Part shown: positions 1 through 10,064 of the stretch, in pieces | How positions within the stretch are numbered: position 1 is the first letter of the stretch | Layout: every line of letters starts with the position of its first letter | Assembly: GCA_963556695.1 (NCBI GenBank) | Contig: CAUWAG010000003.1 | Coordinates: 3,286,001 to 3,350,000, forward strand | Length of the DNA: 64,000 nucleotides | Source of the DNA: Anthostomella pinea | Taxonomy: Eukaryota > Ascomycota > Sordariomycetes > Xylariales > Xylariaceae | Direction of reading: 5' to 3' | The notes under the pieces: model-generated | What the model was told of the DNA's origin: nothing | Database searches by the model: none | What the model saw: only the letters and a program-made list of their open reading frames with translations | Position numbers and translations under genes: made by a program

Positions 1-473
1 CGACTTCCTCCTCTGGGTAAAAAAGGTGAAACAGCGCTCCTTCCATCGTGTACCTGGACAACGACCTCACACTTTAAGTACTTATTTATTAACGACCCGA
101 CCAACCGATCGACCGGCCGACATTGCCTGGCGCAACGTCTTAATTCTCTTCCAATAGGAACCTGTGGAACGCGCGCCCTTAACGTCTCTACGTGGAAAGC
201 CCAGCGACAAGTTCTGCGCCCGGTGCCACTTCCCCGGAACTCTCAATCGTCCCTCCTACCTCGACCTTTTTGCGATCGCTCCATAAGAAGAGGAAGCCGC
301 GAGAAACACGAGCTTACCATTGCGCCGAACCCCAAACCTATCCTTCGTGGCCATCTCACCACGGATACATACTTCGCAAGGCCCACATACACCAACCTCA
401 GCTGCAACCCGCAATCTCAGCCTCGCACCTCTTTTTCCATCCTAACTTTCTCCCGCCAAATAAATCCCTCGCA
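1..473 (+). promoter_or_regulatory. Upstream region and 5' leader of the eIF4E gene
   Basis: No conserved coding signal is visible. The stretch just before the start codon is C/T-rich, as in strongly expressed fungal housekeeping promoters. Open frames here start at non-ATG codons or look like leader sequence. The start context is CGCAATGG. Confidence 0.4.
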
Positions 474-1371
474 ATGGCCGAACAAGTCGATCTCACCACC
501 ATCCCCATCTCGCCTGATGGCGAGAAGGGTGCCGACTCAGGCCCGGCCACGGGCAAGTTGATCACCGTCTTCCACGACAAGGACAACTTCAACGTCAAGC
601 ATCCTCTCATGAACAAGTGGACTCTGTGGTTCACCAAGCCATCCAGCGGCAAGGTCAGTTCGGAGTGCCATTCACTAGACCTTGGCGTCTCGCCTGGATT
701 TACCTGTGACAAAGCCTGACCGTGCTTCTCATAGGGCGACAACTGGAACGATCTCCTCAAGGAAGTCATCACCTTTAACTCAGTTGAGGAATTCTGGGGT
801 ATCTACGTACGTATCTACAAGCTTCCCTCTCAGCCCTCTGTCACCTTGGTCGGCCTGTCTCTAATGCATGTGCGCTCAATAGAACAACATCGCACCCGTC
901 TCCGATCTTGCCATGAAATCCGACTACCATCTCTTCAAGGAGGGCGTACGACCGGAGTGGGAGGACCCCCAGAACAAGCACGGCGGCAAGTGGTCATACC
1001 AGTTCAAGGACAAGCGCGGCGTCGACATCAACGACTTGTGGCTTCATACCATGATGGCCGCAATCGGCGAGACTCTGGAAGACGAGGAGGACGGTGAGGT
1101 CATGGGTGTCGTGGTCAACGTACGCAAGGCCTTCTTCCGTATCGGTGTCTGGACCCGCACCATAGGCAAGAGCATCCCCGGTCGTGGCGATGGCGATGTT
1201 GCTGGTGGAAAGGGACGATCGGTGGATAAGGGCCAGAAGATCCTGCTTTCTATTGGCAAGCGCTTCAAGGAGATCCTGAAGCTGCCCCCGAACGAGAGCG
1301 TCGAGTTCTCTGGTCACACCGACTCTGCACACAGTGGCAGCTCGCGCGCGAAGGCCAAGCTCACCGTCTAA
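474..1371 (+). CDS. Eukaryotic translation initiation factor 4E, mRNA cap-binding protein
   Basis: Three exons, 474-653, 735-806 and 883-1371, with phase-0 GT-AG introns of 81 and 76 nt, give 246 aa. The product binds the m7G cap and, with eIF4G, recruits the small ribosomal subunit in the cytoplasm. Seen: the eIF4E opening HPLMNKWTLWF (residues 43-53), then WNDLLKEV and SVEEFWGIYNNI, with the tryptophans used for cap stacking and eIF4G contact; then MKSDYHLFKEGVRPEWEDP and the basic C-terminal half. The N-terminal 30 residues are a variable, probably disordered tail. The start is the first ATG in frame and has a good context. Length matches fungal eIF4E. Nothing looks damaged. Confidence 0.96.
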
Positions 1372-2254
1372 CAGCGTTCACCTGCTTCTGACACCCTTGG
1401 TCAGGCGCAACAGCAGTGTATGTATTGGCTCCTGGCATATTTGCTGCTCTGGTTCCACTGCCTGACGAGCATTGGCTATCGCATCTTAGCCCACTTCATG
1501 GTCCAGTCGGAACGGCATTGCACCACACCGCATCTTAGGCCACTCGGCTCTGGTGGCACGAACTACCCCTAAATCTTAATGATGACCACCATTGGTCTCA
1601 TGTTTGCGCTCCGAGAGACGGAGTGAAATGGTGGCGGTAGTGCAGGTTGATTATCAGAACCTAATCAACCAATTCTGAGGCTTTTTTACCTGCGGGTTAG
1701 TAGGTAGCTATGGGCTTCTCTTTGCGAGACAGCTAGATACACCATAGTCTAGAGCCTCTCAATATCATAAAAATACCCCCAACTGAGACCGGCTCTTGAC
1801 TTGCCAGATGGGCGCTGCCTTGTTTTTGCATGCGCTTCGGACAAATGTTGCTTATACTGTAGGCCATTCGGTTTCTCTATTGCGAATCCTCTATCATCTA
1901 CCGCAGTTGACATCAGAAATATGGTAGAACATGTACGAGGTCAGGAGGGTCCCTGAGTGTGCTAACCCTGCCCTGCCCAGCCCAGCCCAGAGCCTGCCTG
2001 CCTTGTCCTCGCCCTTTATTAGATTTCGTATCCGTGCGCCGCTGTTGCCATTGTGGCGTTTGCCGTTGGAGCCGCACTCCAATGACATCTCGGATTTGAT
2101 CCAAGATGAGTAAACCGTCTTTCACTCTACTATGCACAACCAGTCGACCTGGGCAGCTCAACTTCCGGCATCTTGACCAACATCACCGATAGGTATCGCA
2201 TTGAAAGTGTCCTACATAAGGTATCCAAAGTATCACCCCCTCCCCCATCTACAT
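1372..2254. other. Intergenic region between convergent eIF4E and acyl-CoA synthetase genes
   Basis: This holds the two 3' untranslated regions. Short open frames on both strands around 1890-2160 overlap each other and show no domain or conserved motif. CCCAG/CCTGC-rich microrepeats lie near 1975-2000. Confidence 0.5.
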
Positions 2255-4490
2255 CTACATCTCATCCCCGCTAAAGTCCTCCACAAACACCTTGCGCACC
2301 AGGTCCTTCTTGTTGATCTTGCCCATGGCGTTGCGCGGGATGTGGTCGACGACCCTCAGCACCTGCGGGATCTTGTAGGCGGCCAGGCGGCCGCGCAGCG
2401 CGCGCCGCATGTCCATGGGCTTCCACCCCCCTTGCGGCGCCAGCTCCTTGTCGAGGATCACGACCGCGCCGACCTTCTGGCCCCACTTGCCCGAGGGCAC
2501 AGCCACGACGGCCGCCTCGAGGACCTCGGGGAGCGAGAGCAGCTCGCGCTCGACCTCGAGGGCCGAGACTTTTTCGCCGCCCGACTTGATGATGTCGGCG
2601 CTCTGCCGGCCTAGGATGAAGTACATGGGCCCTCGCGCCCAGGCGCCGGACGTGGCCTGGCCCGCGGATGGGACGGGGCGGCGGACGGCTACGTCACCTG
2701 TCTTGAACCAGGGACCTTTGCCGTCGGTTGCGGGCACGAATTCTTTGGCCGTTGCCACTGGGTTGGCCCAGTACTCGGCGAAGACGTTGGCACCGCGGAG
2801 CTGGATCTCGCCTGAGCGCTCTGGGCCGCCGGCGCCGGCGCTGGCGTCGTCTTCGGGAATCACTTCGTTGGTGTCGGTATCGAAGAGGCGCGCTTCTACA
2901 CCGGGCAGGGGCCACCCCACGCTGCCGTCAACACGGTCCGTATAGTCGAGGCCGCAAGAGAGTGCCATACCTACCTCGGTCATGCCGTACCGCTCTAGCA
3001 GCACATTGCCGTGGCTCAAGTCCTTCCACGCGCGCTTTACGGGCGTGGGGAGTGCAGCGGAGCCGGATATAGAGACGCGCATGTGCGAGGGGCTGATGGC
3101 GGTGCGTCCGGCCTCGGCGATTTCAGGAGCAAGACTCTTGTGCGTCGAGAGCAGACGTGTATATACCGTAGGAACAACGGTGAAGAATGTGATCTTCTCC
3201 CTTGGCATGTTGGCGAATTTGTCCTCCTCGCTTGCGTTGTTCATGCCGCTGGTGACGCCATTGGCCACGCCGGAGTCGGCGGCACCATTTGCATGAGTTG
3301 CGCCATTCGTCCCCAAGGTTGAGTGTGTAGTGCCGTTGCTCTGAGTGGAGGCACGTGGGCGAACTATTCCATTGAGTTCATCGGCTAACTCGCTCATACG
3401 ATTTGTCCCAGGAGCTGACAGAGTTACGCCAGTTGTAACGGGATATCCATCGGCTCCAGAAGTCGATCGGATAATGCCATGAAGCTCAGTCGCAATCTGG
3501 CCGATCCTGTTGGCATTCGGAGCCGAGAGAGTCATCCCATTAGTCTCGTTAACACCTTGCATTCTGGCACTACGTGTTGCGCCATTCGTCTGTGGTCCCT
3601 CAAGGAACGGATTCGCGAACCGACGCCAGACCACATCCGCGTTGAACGGGAAGAGGAACTCAATGGTGCTACCCGCAAGCAAGGGCGTGAGTATCGCATT
3701 GACCGTGCCGTGGATATGATGTAACGGGAGGACATGGAGTAGTCTGTCCTCCGGGCTGTAGTTCCATGCTTCGATCAACGCCCGGCATTGCGCCGTCAGC
3801 GCGCTTTCTGAAAGCAGCACGCCTTTCGGCCGGGCAGTGGTGCCGGATGTGTAGAGCATCATGCCAGCGCCTTTCGCGTCGGCCTCTGGTGAAATGGTGA
3901 CTGGTTCATAGCACATGACATCCTGCCCGAGTCCGAGGTTTTTCGGTAATTCGAAGGCTTTCAGCGATGGCTCGAAGTTTGGATCTGACTTCGGCGAGGG
4001 CTCTGGAAAGGGGGTCGAAAGGACCTCTTGGGCTTTCGAGGCGAATTTGAGAGAGTGTAATAGCAGTAGCGCTTCAGAATGCGATATGATGTATTGTAGC
4101 TCGGAGGCTGGGAAGGGAGGCGAGAGAGGGAGCGCAATTGCGCGCGCAGCAAGAATTGCGAGGAAAGTGACTGTGTAACAGCTGTTAACAACGGAGTCTC
4201 CCGTCAGTATAGGGGGAAAATGATTTGGGGTTGTGGTCCCGCATACCCACGTAGTCATAACCATTCTCTATCAAGAACGCAATGCGCTCGCCTCGGATGT
4301 CCGACCGCCCCGCAACTTTGTATATTTCCTCGCGAACACGGCAGACATCTGGAAGCAGCTCGCCGTAGTTGAACGTCCGACCGGAGAGACATTGGACGAC
4401 GGCAGGTGAACGAGGGTCGTGCCGCGATATCGCATCGAAGATGGGCAGTCTCGGCAGAGTAGTATGGGCGTGGGCGTGAGTGGAAGCCAT
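2255..4490 (-). CDS. Malonyl-CoA synthetase-type acyl-CoA synthetase (MatB/ACSF3-like)
   Basis: Two exons on the minus strand, 4490-4247 and 4170-2255, with one 76-nt intron, give 719 aa. ANL-superfamily adenylating enzymes activate a carboxylate with ATP and then load CoA. Motifs in order: YTSGTTARPKGV (A3, about residue 185), LPLHHIHGT, YGMTEVG (A5, about 475), FKTGDVAVRR, GRQSADIIKSGGEKVSALE (A8) and NAMGKINKKDL with the catalytic lysine near the C-terminus. The LPLHHIHGTVNA and AGSTIEF stretches point to the malonyl-CoA synthetase branch rather than 4CL or long-chain enzymes; this is family knowledge, so substrate is inferred. Odd: about 120 extra Ser/Thr/Asn-rich residues (nt 3235-3600) holding a duplicated unit, and an in-frame upstream ATG at 4790 adding about 100 Ser/Arg-rich residues. 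Confidence 0.88.
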
Positions 4491-5580
4491 TCTTAGGGAG
4501 CAGTAGGCGAGTATGGATCTCTTCTTCCGTATCCTGGGCAATGAGGAAAAGAGAAAGCAGCTTGGCGGGGATATATATGCATTGGAAGCAGATACAGTCG
4601 CAGGGGCGAAGGCAGGAGTATAAGAAGCAACGGCAGCGGACAGTGAGCGGAGTAGCGAGCGAGATGGCCAAGAACAAGACCGAGAGACAGTAGCCGTAAG
4701 CGGAGACGCAGAAGCGGCGGCGATCAGACGAAGTCCTCTCCCTCCACACAACGGCATCCCGGGGGGTATAGTGAGCTGTACACACGGCACCAGAATGATT
4801 TCCAGGATGATGGTACAGCACTACTATACGAACCAAGCCTCCATCGGCAACGACGAACGGGACGGATGATGTTGTCGGGATAGCCCTATGCCATGCGCGT
4901 ATAGTGACAGGGCTTAACAGGCGGGTGGTGTAGTAATGATATCAAATCTGGAATCGGGAATTCGTTCAACGCAACGGACTTTGGTGCCGAAGCTAGGAAC
5001 GGATCTACACCAGGTCGAGCCCGGGCCAAGACCCCGAGTCCTGACCACCTGCAGGGTTCAGCAGGTGACTCTGAATATCCAGTACAGCCACTTGAGCTCT
5101 ACCTGTACCTCAGCGTCACACGGAATATGTAAGATCGGTATTGCATGCGCATGTGCGATGCAACGCGACGCAATACTAGGTGAGCCTCGAAACGGAAGGG
5201 TGGTGTCGGGTTGGATTGTTGACATGGTTCGGGGTCACTTTTTCTGCCGCGGTCACTGGGGCTGATAGAGGGCTGATAGATCATAGAGCCAGTGGTAGGG
5301 TTCAGTGGGGCTGGCGAACAGCACCTGATTGGCCAATTGGTCCAGCCCGGCATCGCTGAGCGACACACCCGTTCCGTCCCGGCCCGCTTCCGCCGTTCCA
5401 AATATTAACATCCGATAGGAAGCTCTCACCATTGGGCAGCCCGACTTACACACACACAGGGAATTGACAGCTCCACCCGGTCATTCTCACATCCTAGGGT
5501 ACCGGTACCTTAGTGAACATATCATCGGATTGTGAGACACTACACTGGCATCTACCACCGAGGCAGCTATCAGCTCATTG
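4491..5580. promoter_or_regulatory. Divergent promoter region between the acyl-CoA synthetase and BolA genes
   Basis: No independent gene is seen. 4491-4790 is open in frame with the synthetase and could be its 5' leader or an alternative N-terminus. The rest (4800-5580) should carry the two divergent promoters. Open frames at 5099-5453 lack recognisable features. Confidence 0.4.
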
Positions 5581-6386
5581 ATGTTGCGCCGAACCGTGCT
5601 GGCAGCCACGGGGCCCACAGCAGCAGCATCATCTTTCATCAGACGACAGCTTTCATCCTCTGCGGCCATGACGTCGAACACCCCGAGGGAAGACGCCATC
5701 CGGACCAAGGTAAACAGTCGCTAAGCCACCACATCCTAACTTACTAAGACAGGACATCATTAACGGACGGCCGTCACGGCCTTTACCTGTGTAGGTCACG
5801 GATGCGTTGAACCCTTCGCGGCTGGAGATCTTCAACGACTCGTCTAAGCGTAAGCCACGTTTTCCATGTCATTCTTCGTTTTCATAATTCAGCTTTCCAT
5901 GTCTATGAGGGATTGTCGACTCTCAGGAGACAGCTTGGAATTCTCATCCCTAAGTCACGCCAAGCAAAGCTGCGAGAACTCCTTGCCTGTCATCTCATGA
6001 TCGGACACACATCGAAACTCACACTACTCCGCACCACGACATCGCATACAACCCATACACGATCCTGTCTCTCCACATCCATGTTGACTTACAATAAACC
6101 AATCTCCCCCACTACCCTGATATCTTCACTAACCCACAAACCCCCAGACACCCACCACAAAGCCATGGCCGGCAGCTCGTCGCAAGAAACACACTTCCGG
6201 TTGGTGATCACGTCCGAAGCCTTCAAGGCCAAGATGCAGCCCGCGCGGCACCGCCTCGTGTACCAACTGCTCAAGGACGAGATGGCGGCCGAGGGCGGCA
6301 TACATGCGTTGCAGCTCAAGACCATGACGCCGGATGAGGAGGCGCGGGCGAAGGAGAGGGAGGAGGGCGCTGCTGGGGCGAGTTGA
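5581..6386 (+). CDS. Mitochondrial BolA-family protein (Bol1-like)
   Basis: Three exons, 5581-5709, 5795-5849 and 6148-6386, with introns of 85 and 298 nt, give 140 aa. Mitochondrial BolA proteins work with monothiol glutaredoxin in late [4Fe-4S] cluster delivery. Seen: an N-terminal leader MLRRTVLAATGP followed by FIRRQLSSSAAM, Arg-rich without acids and with an R-2/R-3-type cleavage pattern, then the BolA core: DAIRTKVTDALNPSRLEIFNDS, the HTHHKAM His cluster, ETHFRLVITSEAF, RHRLVYQLLKDEM, and GGIHALQLKTMTPDE. The core splits across three exons, so no single open frame shows the gene. The 298-nt second intron is long for this window. Exon 2 could use the AG at 5753 instead, but 5794 keeps the family sequence. 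Confidence 0.87.
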
Positions 6387-6847
6387 TGGGAAATGGGTGA
6401 TGATGGGTAATGGGTTGGAGAAGGGAGAGAGCGGGACGTGTAGGATGATGTGTTTGTGTATGTGTATGTTCGGGAGGGTTTACTCGACTCAGTCTACCGG
6501 CTGGGTGGTTCCTGCGCGTCCGAGCGTAGGGTGACAGACCTTGGAACTTACGGACCTTTCCTCACGCCCCCTAATGATTTACTCCACTAATCTTGACCAC
6601 TGAAAGAGGAAAGCCTTGATCGTGATTTACGCAGGAGGTGAACATCTTACAAGACGACTTTTCGAAGATAGTTCGCACTGAGAGCTTCCGCGATCTCTAT
6701 AATATAGCTAATGATATTTGCACACAACTTTGCTGCAACAGTAGCGAGCAAGGGTATATCCATCATCCCTCATGAGTCGTAACAAGCACACAGTAACTCC
6801 CACAGACATATGTACGACCTCCTTGCAACAGCTGTCCCGGTCGGTCA

Positions 6848-8998
6848 TTAATGCTTTTGGCCCGAGGTCGGCGTATTGCTGATGGGCGTCGAGCTGGCGA
6901 TGCTCTCCTTTCCGGCCCTTTGTTTCTTGAGGAACTTGGCGAACTGCCTACTCCGCTTCTCGGGATCATTGGCGTACTTCGCCCGTCTGCCGCCCGCCGT
7001 GGACCCGGGAGCGGCAGATCCCTGAACCGTTGTCCCCTTAGAACGCTCAGAGTGCAGGCTTGCTGGGCTTGCCGAGTCTGAGCGTTGCAGAAGGCTGGTG
7101 GTGGACGTTCTCTTTGAGATTTCCGCGTTCAGGTCGCCGCTCGGCTTGCGTTTGAGCGTCGCTGCTTCGGAAAGCGAACGTGTTAAGCCCTTGCTTTGGG
7201 CCGTTCGGGCCCCGACGCCGCTGAACGATCTGTTTTGTGGCATGGTTAAATTGTCTGCTTGTCTCGAGAGGACAGGTTGAGGTGCTTGTCTGGGGAGGAC
7301 AGGTTGAGGTGCTTGATCGACCTGGATAGGGGCCACACGAGTCCCGGGCGCGGGCATTTCCAAGCCTTTTCCTTTCGCCTTTGCTCTCGGAGGGGGCGAG
7401 ACAGGCTTTAGTATGCTTCTGGACGTATCCTTTCGACGCACAGGCTCCGAAGGTTGCGCTATTTCAGGCGTGGGTATCGGCGAGAGCCCTAGATGACTTC
7501 GGGCCGTTCGCAGTTCCTCTGGGTAGAAGTTCAGAATCGCCTCCAAGTTCTGTCTTGTCACGACTCGCGAAGTGAACAGTGGGTCGTCGTCAATCTGATT
7601 GTACCATTCAATGGCATTCGTAGCTTTCACTGGGGGCTTGGAGTCGTCACAGTCTCTAACGTACGTCACGTAGCCTTCGAACCAAGCCCTAATGAAATCG
7701 TCGTAAAGAGATGTCCGTAGCCGTAGTCGGCGCTGTTGAAGCTGAATATACATACAAGACGTCACAAAGTCACCGATGCTGCCGTTATAGCTTGGGTATG
7801 TGACTGTGTATAGAACAAAAGGAGTCAGAGGCGACGGTACCTGTTCGGGAGAAGGCTGTATTGTAGCCTGTGGAATCACCACAGGAGGTGGCGAGGACCT
7901 CAGACGCGGCGAAGTGGGTACATAGTCCGGAGAGTGTCCTTGAGGGCGAGTTCTGGACTCTTCTGGGCTGCTTTTCGGATTTTGACTGGGAGAGAACAGC
8001 GATGGCCTGATCCATGCAGGCAGTTGCCTCCCGCTACGCTCTTCCTGATTGGTTGATGGTATGATGGAGGACGAAGTATTTGTTGTAGATAGAGAGCTTG
8101 GGTCATCCACGTGCACCGAATCAACGATGCCCTGACTTGGCTTGCTGGTACCGGCGTTTAGGTGCGCGGATACGGATGCATGCTTATTTGGGCGGTAGAG
8201 GGGAGCAGGTGCCTTGTATATCGGTTGCTTCGGGTCGGCCCTCGGCTTGGATTTTGGTTGAGCAGAAACCGCGGACTGATCGAAAGTGCACGGGACGATC
8301 TGGGCTGATGGCGGTGTAGCAATTATCTGGTGGCCGGCCTTGTTCACAGACAAGAGTTTATCGTTGAGAGGGATCGGAGGTTCAACCTCAAGGTCCTCCT
8401 CCAGCCCTAGGCTGCTAGGGGGGAAACTGCAGGTGGTGAAGGTTGGACGTTTTGGTGAGGAGGTTTGAACTGTAGGTTGGATGGGCGACTTCTCCCGAAT
8501 CTGGGTCTGGAATTTTTGGGCCAGTCCCTGGATTCCTGCTCTTGCAGGCATTAAATGAGATTGTGGGCTTGGGGACCAATTCGATACAGCCCTCTCACTA
8601 CTTGTATCTTCGTCATCTTCGTCGTCTTGTTTATCCCCAGATTCGGCCTGATCGTGGTGGGAGGACTGACTGCCACTAGGGTGAGGTTCTCCGGTATCAT
8701 TTGCAAGCCCATCTCCCGACACAGCGGATTTGTCTGATTGTGTTGACAGTCCGGTTTGCTGCAGCTGCCGGGCATGGAAGATCTTGAGGTTCTCCAGGAC
8801 GTCGGGTGGTAGATTGACAAAGCCCCTCACATGTCGGCCACGGATGCTTGCCCAGACATCATCCCGCCTCAATAGCTCTTGCTGGGCACTTTCCACCTTG
8901 GTAAGATGTCGCCCAATGACGGTTTCGCCAATATGGTCGGACGACGAAGGCCCGGCAGGAGTGTTTGCGTCGGCGGGGGACTTGAAGTTGTTCGCCAT
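6848..8998 (-). CDS. Conserved hypothetical protein, mostly disordered, with one folded domain
   Basis: Single exon, ATG at 8998, 716 aa; the frame stays open to 9112 but has no earlier ATG. I do not recognise a named family. Most of the protein is Ser/Pro/Gln/Lys-rich and probably disordered. One compact, aromatic-rich segment at about residues 400-510 looks folded: TYPSYNGSIGDFVTSCMYIQ, RTSLYDDFIRAWFEGYVTYV, ATNAIEWYNQIDDDPLFTSR, NLEAILNFYPEEL. The C-terminus is strongly basic (RAKYANDPEKRSRQFAKFLKKQRAGK), as in a nuclear or nucleic-acid-binding protein. The N-terminus has a short conserved-looking patch (LLRRDDVWASIRGRHVRGFV) at about residues 40-65. It is divergent from FAB1, about 1 kb away. 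Confidence 0.8.
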   Translation of the reverse strand: MANNFKSPADANTPAGPSSSDHIGETVIGRHLTKVESAQQELLRRDDVWASIRGRHVRGFVNLPPDVLENLKIFHARQLQQTGLSTQSDKSAVSGDGLANDTGEPHPSGSQSSHHDQAESGDKQDDEDDEDTSSERAVSNWSPSPQSHLMPARAGIQGLAQKFQTQIREKSPIQPTVQTSSPKRPTFTTCSFPPSSLGLEEDLEVEPPIPLNDKLLSVNKAGHQIIATPPSAQIVPCTFDQSAVSAQPKSKPRADPKQPIYKAPAPLYRPNKHASVSAHLNAGTSKPSQGIVDSVHVDDPSSLSTTNTSSSIIPSTNQEERSGRQLPAWIRPSLFSPSQNPKSSPEESRTRPQGHSPDYVPTSPRLRSSPPPVVIPQATIQPSPEQVPSPLTPFVLYTVTYPSYNGSIGDFVTSCMYIQLQQRRLRLRTSLYDDFIRAWFEGYVTYVRDCDDSKPPVKATNAIEWYNQIDDDPLFTSRVVTRQNLEAILNFYPEELRTARSHLGLSPIPTPEIAQPSEPVRRKDTSRSILKPVSPPPRAKAKGKGLEMPAPGTRVAPIQVDQAPQPVLPRQAPQPVLSRQADNLTMPQNRSFSGVGARTAQSKGLTRSLSEAATLKRKPSGDLNAEISKRTSTTSLLQRSDSASPASLHSERSKGTTVQGSAAPGSTAGGRRAKYANDPEKRSRQFAKFLKKQRAGKESIASSTPISNTPTSGQKH

Positions 8999-10064
8999 GG
9001 TTGCCAATGCATCTGTCGAATTGAGGCTGCCGTATACCGAGCCCGAGTCGTGGTCGCAGTTCACATCGCGTGTCAGGAGTTGCGGTGAATAGCCTGCCTT
9101 GAGATATCGCACATATATGAGGCAGTGGGTAGATTCACACTGACTCTATAAGGTACGCGATGAGACGCGTGAGAACAAACCATAGCGGGTCTTGAGTGAA
9201 TGCGAACTCACGTGCAGGCGCGGTCGCAGCTAAAGAGCTCCAGCTCTTTCCTTCTAACTTCCAAGCCCCGATCCAAGGAGCTTGGGCCACCTGCAGTCGC
9301 GGCATCTGTCGGAGAGCCCTGCAGGTGACCATCCACGGAGAGTCGGGTGCTCTAGCTGCAGCGTAACGCCGTCAAAGTCCCTCAACCCCACAATCTACAT
9401 AGAAACCACAGCCGCCACCTTGTTATATCCAGGTAGTTTACTGGACCGTGAGACAGGGCCTCAGATGTGACTGACTCGCAGCTCCCTTGTCGCATGGCTG
9501 AAGCACCCAGCAATACCACCACCACGTTGACTGACCATCACCACAATCACTGCGTCACTCACCATCTGCCCGACTTTCTCTTTCCAAGATTCTGTGCTGT
9601 ATCACCTACACACCCGTGGACCGAGCCTGTCACAGCAGACTGTCGCCTGCATCCTCGCCGTTGCCCGTCTTGCGTCTGTTGTTGGCTACTCTCCGGCAGG
9701 CTCTTTGGGGTCGGGTCGAGTCACATCGCCTTCCGCGTCAGATCTGTTTCCGTCCTGACTTGCTGCCGCCATGGTTTGTTGGTCCTACCGATACTAGTTG
9801 GTTGTAGGCCAATGAATAATACCGTCTTTCACGTCCTATTTCTTTCTTGCTCGGGACTGCATAGCCCACCAGCCGCCAAAAACCGTGCCTGTAATAACCT
9901 AGGCGATCGAGCACCCGAGGCTTGAGAACAGAAGGCTACCCAGACCTTGCTATCTCGACCATGGTTGCTGTTGCTTCTCAGGAACTGGCAGACCAACGAT
10001 TTCGGACCAACAGATCATTGCAACGCCTCTCTGCGAAGACTAGACTGCCCATCCAACTGCCACC
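8999..10064. promoter_or_regulatory. Divergent promoter region upstream of FAB1
   Basis: No conserved coding sequence is seen. Open frames at 9467-9925 and 9616-9807 are C/T-rich leader-like sequence. CACC/CCAC repeats occur near 9510-9560. FAB1 starts in an ideal CACCATGG context at 10065. Confidence 0.4.

Noticed and set aside
9467..9925. 152-codon frame upstream of FAB1
   Set aside because: Cys/His/Pro/Leu-rich translation typical of a pyrimidine-rich leader; no family features.
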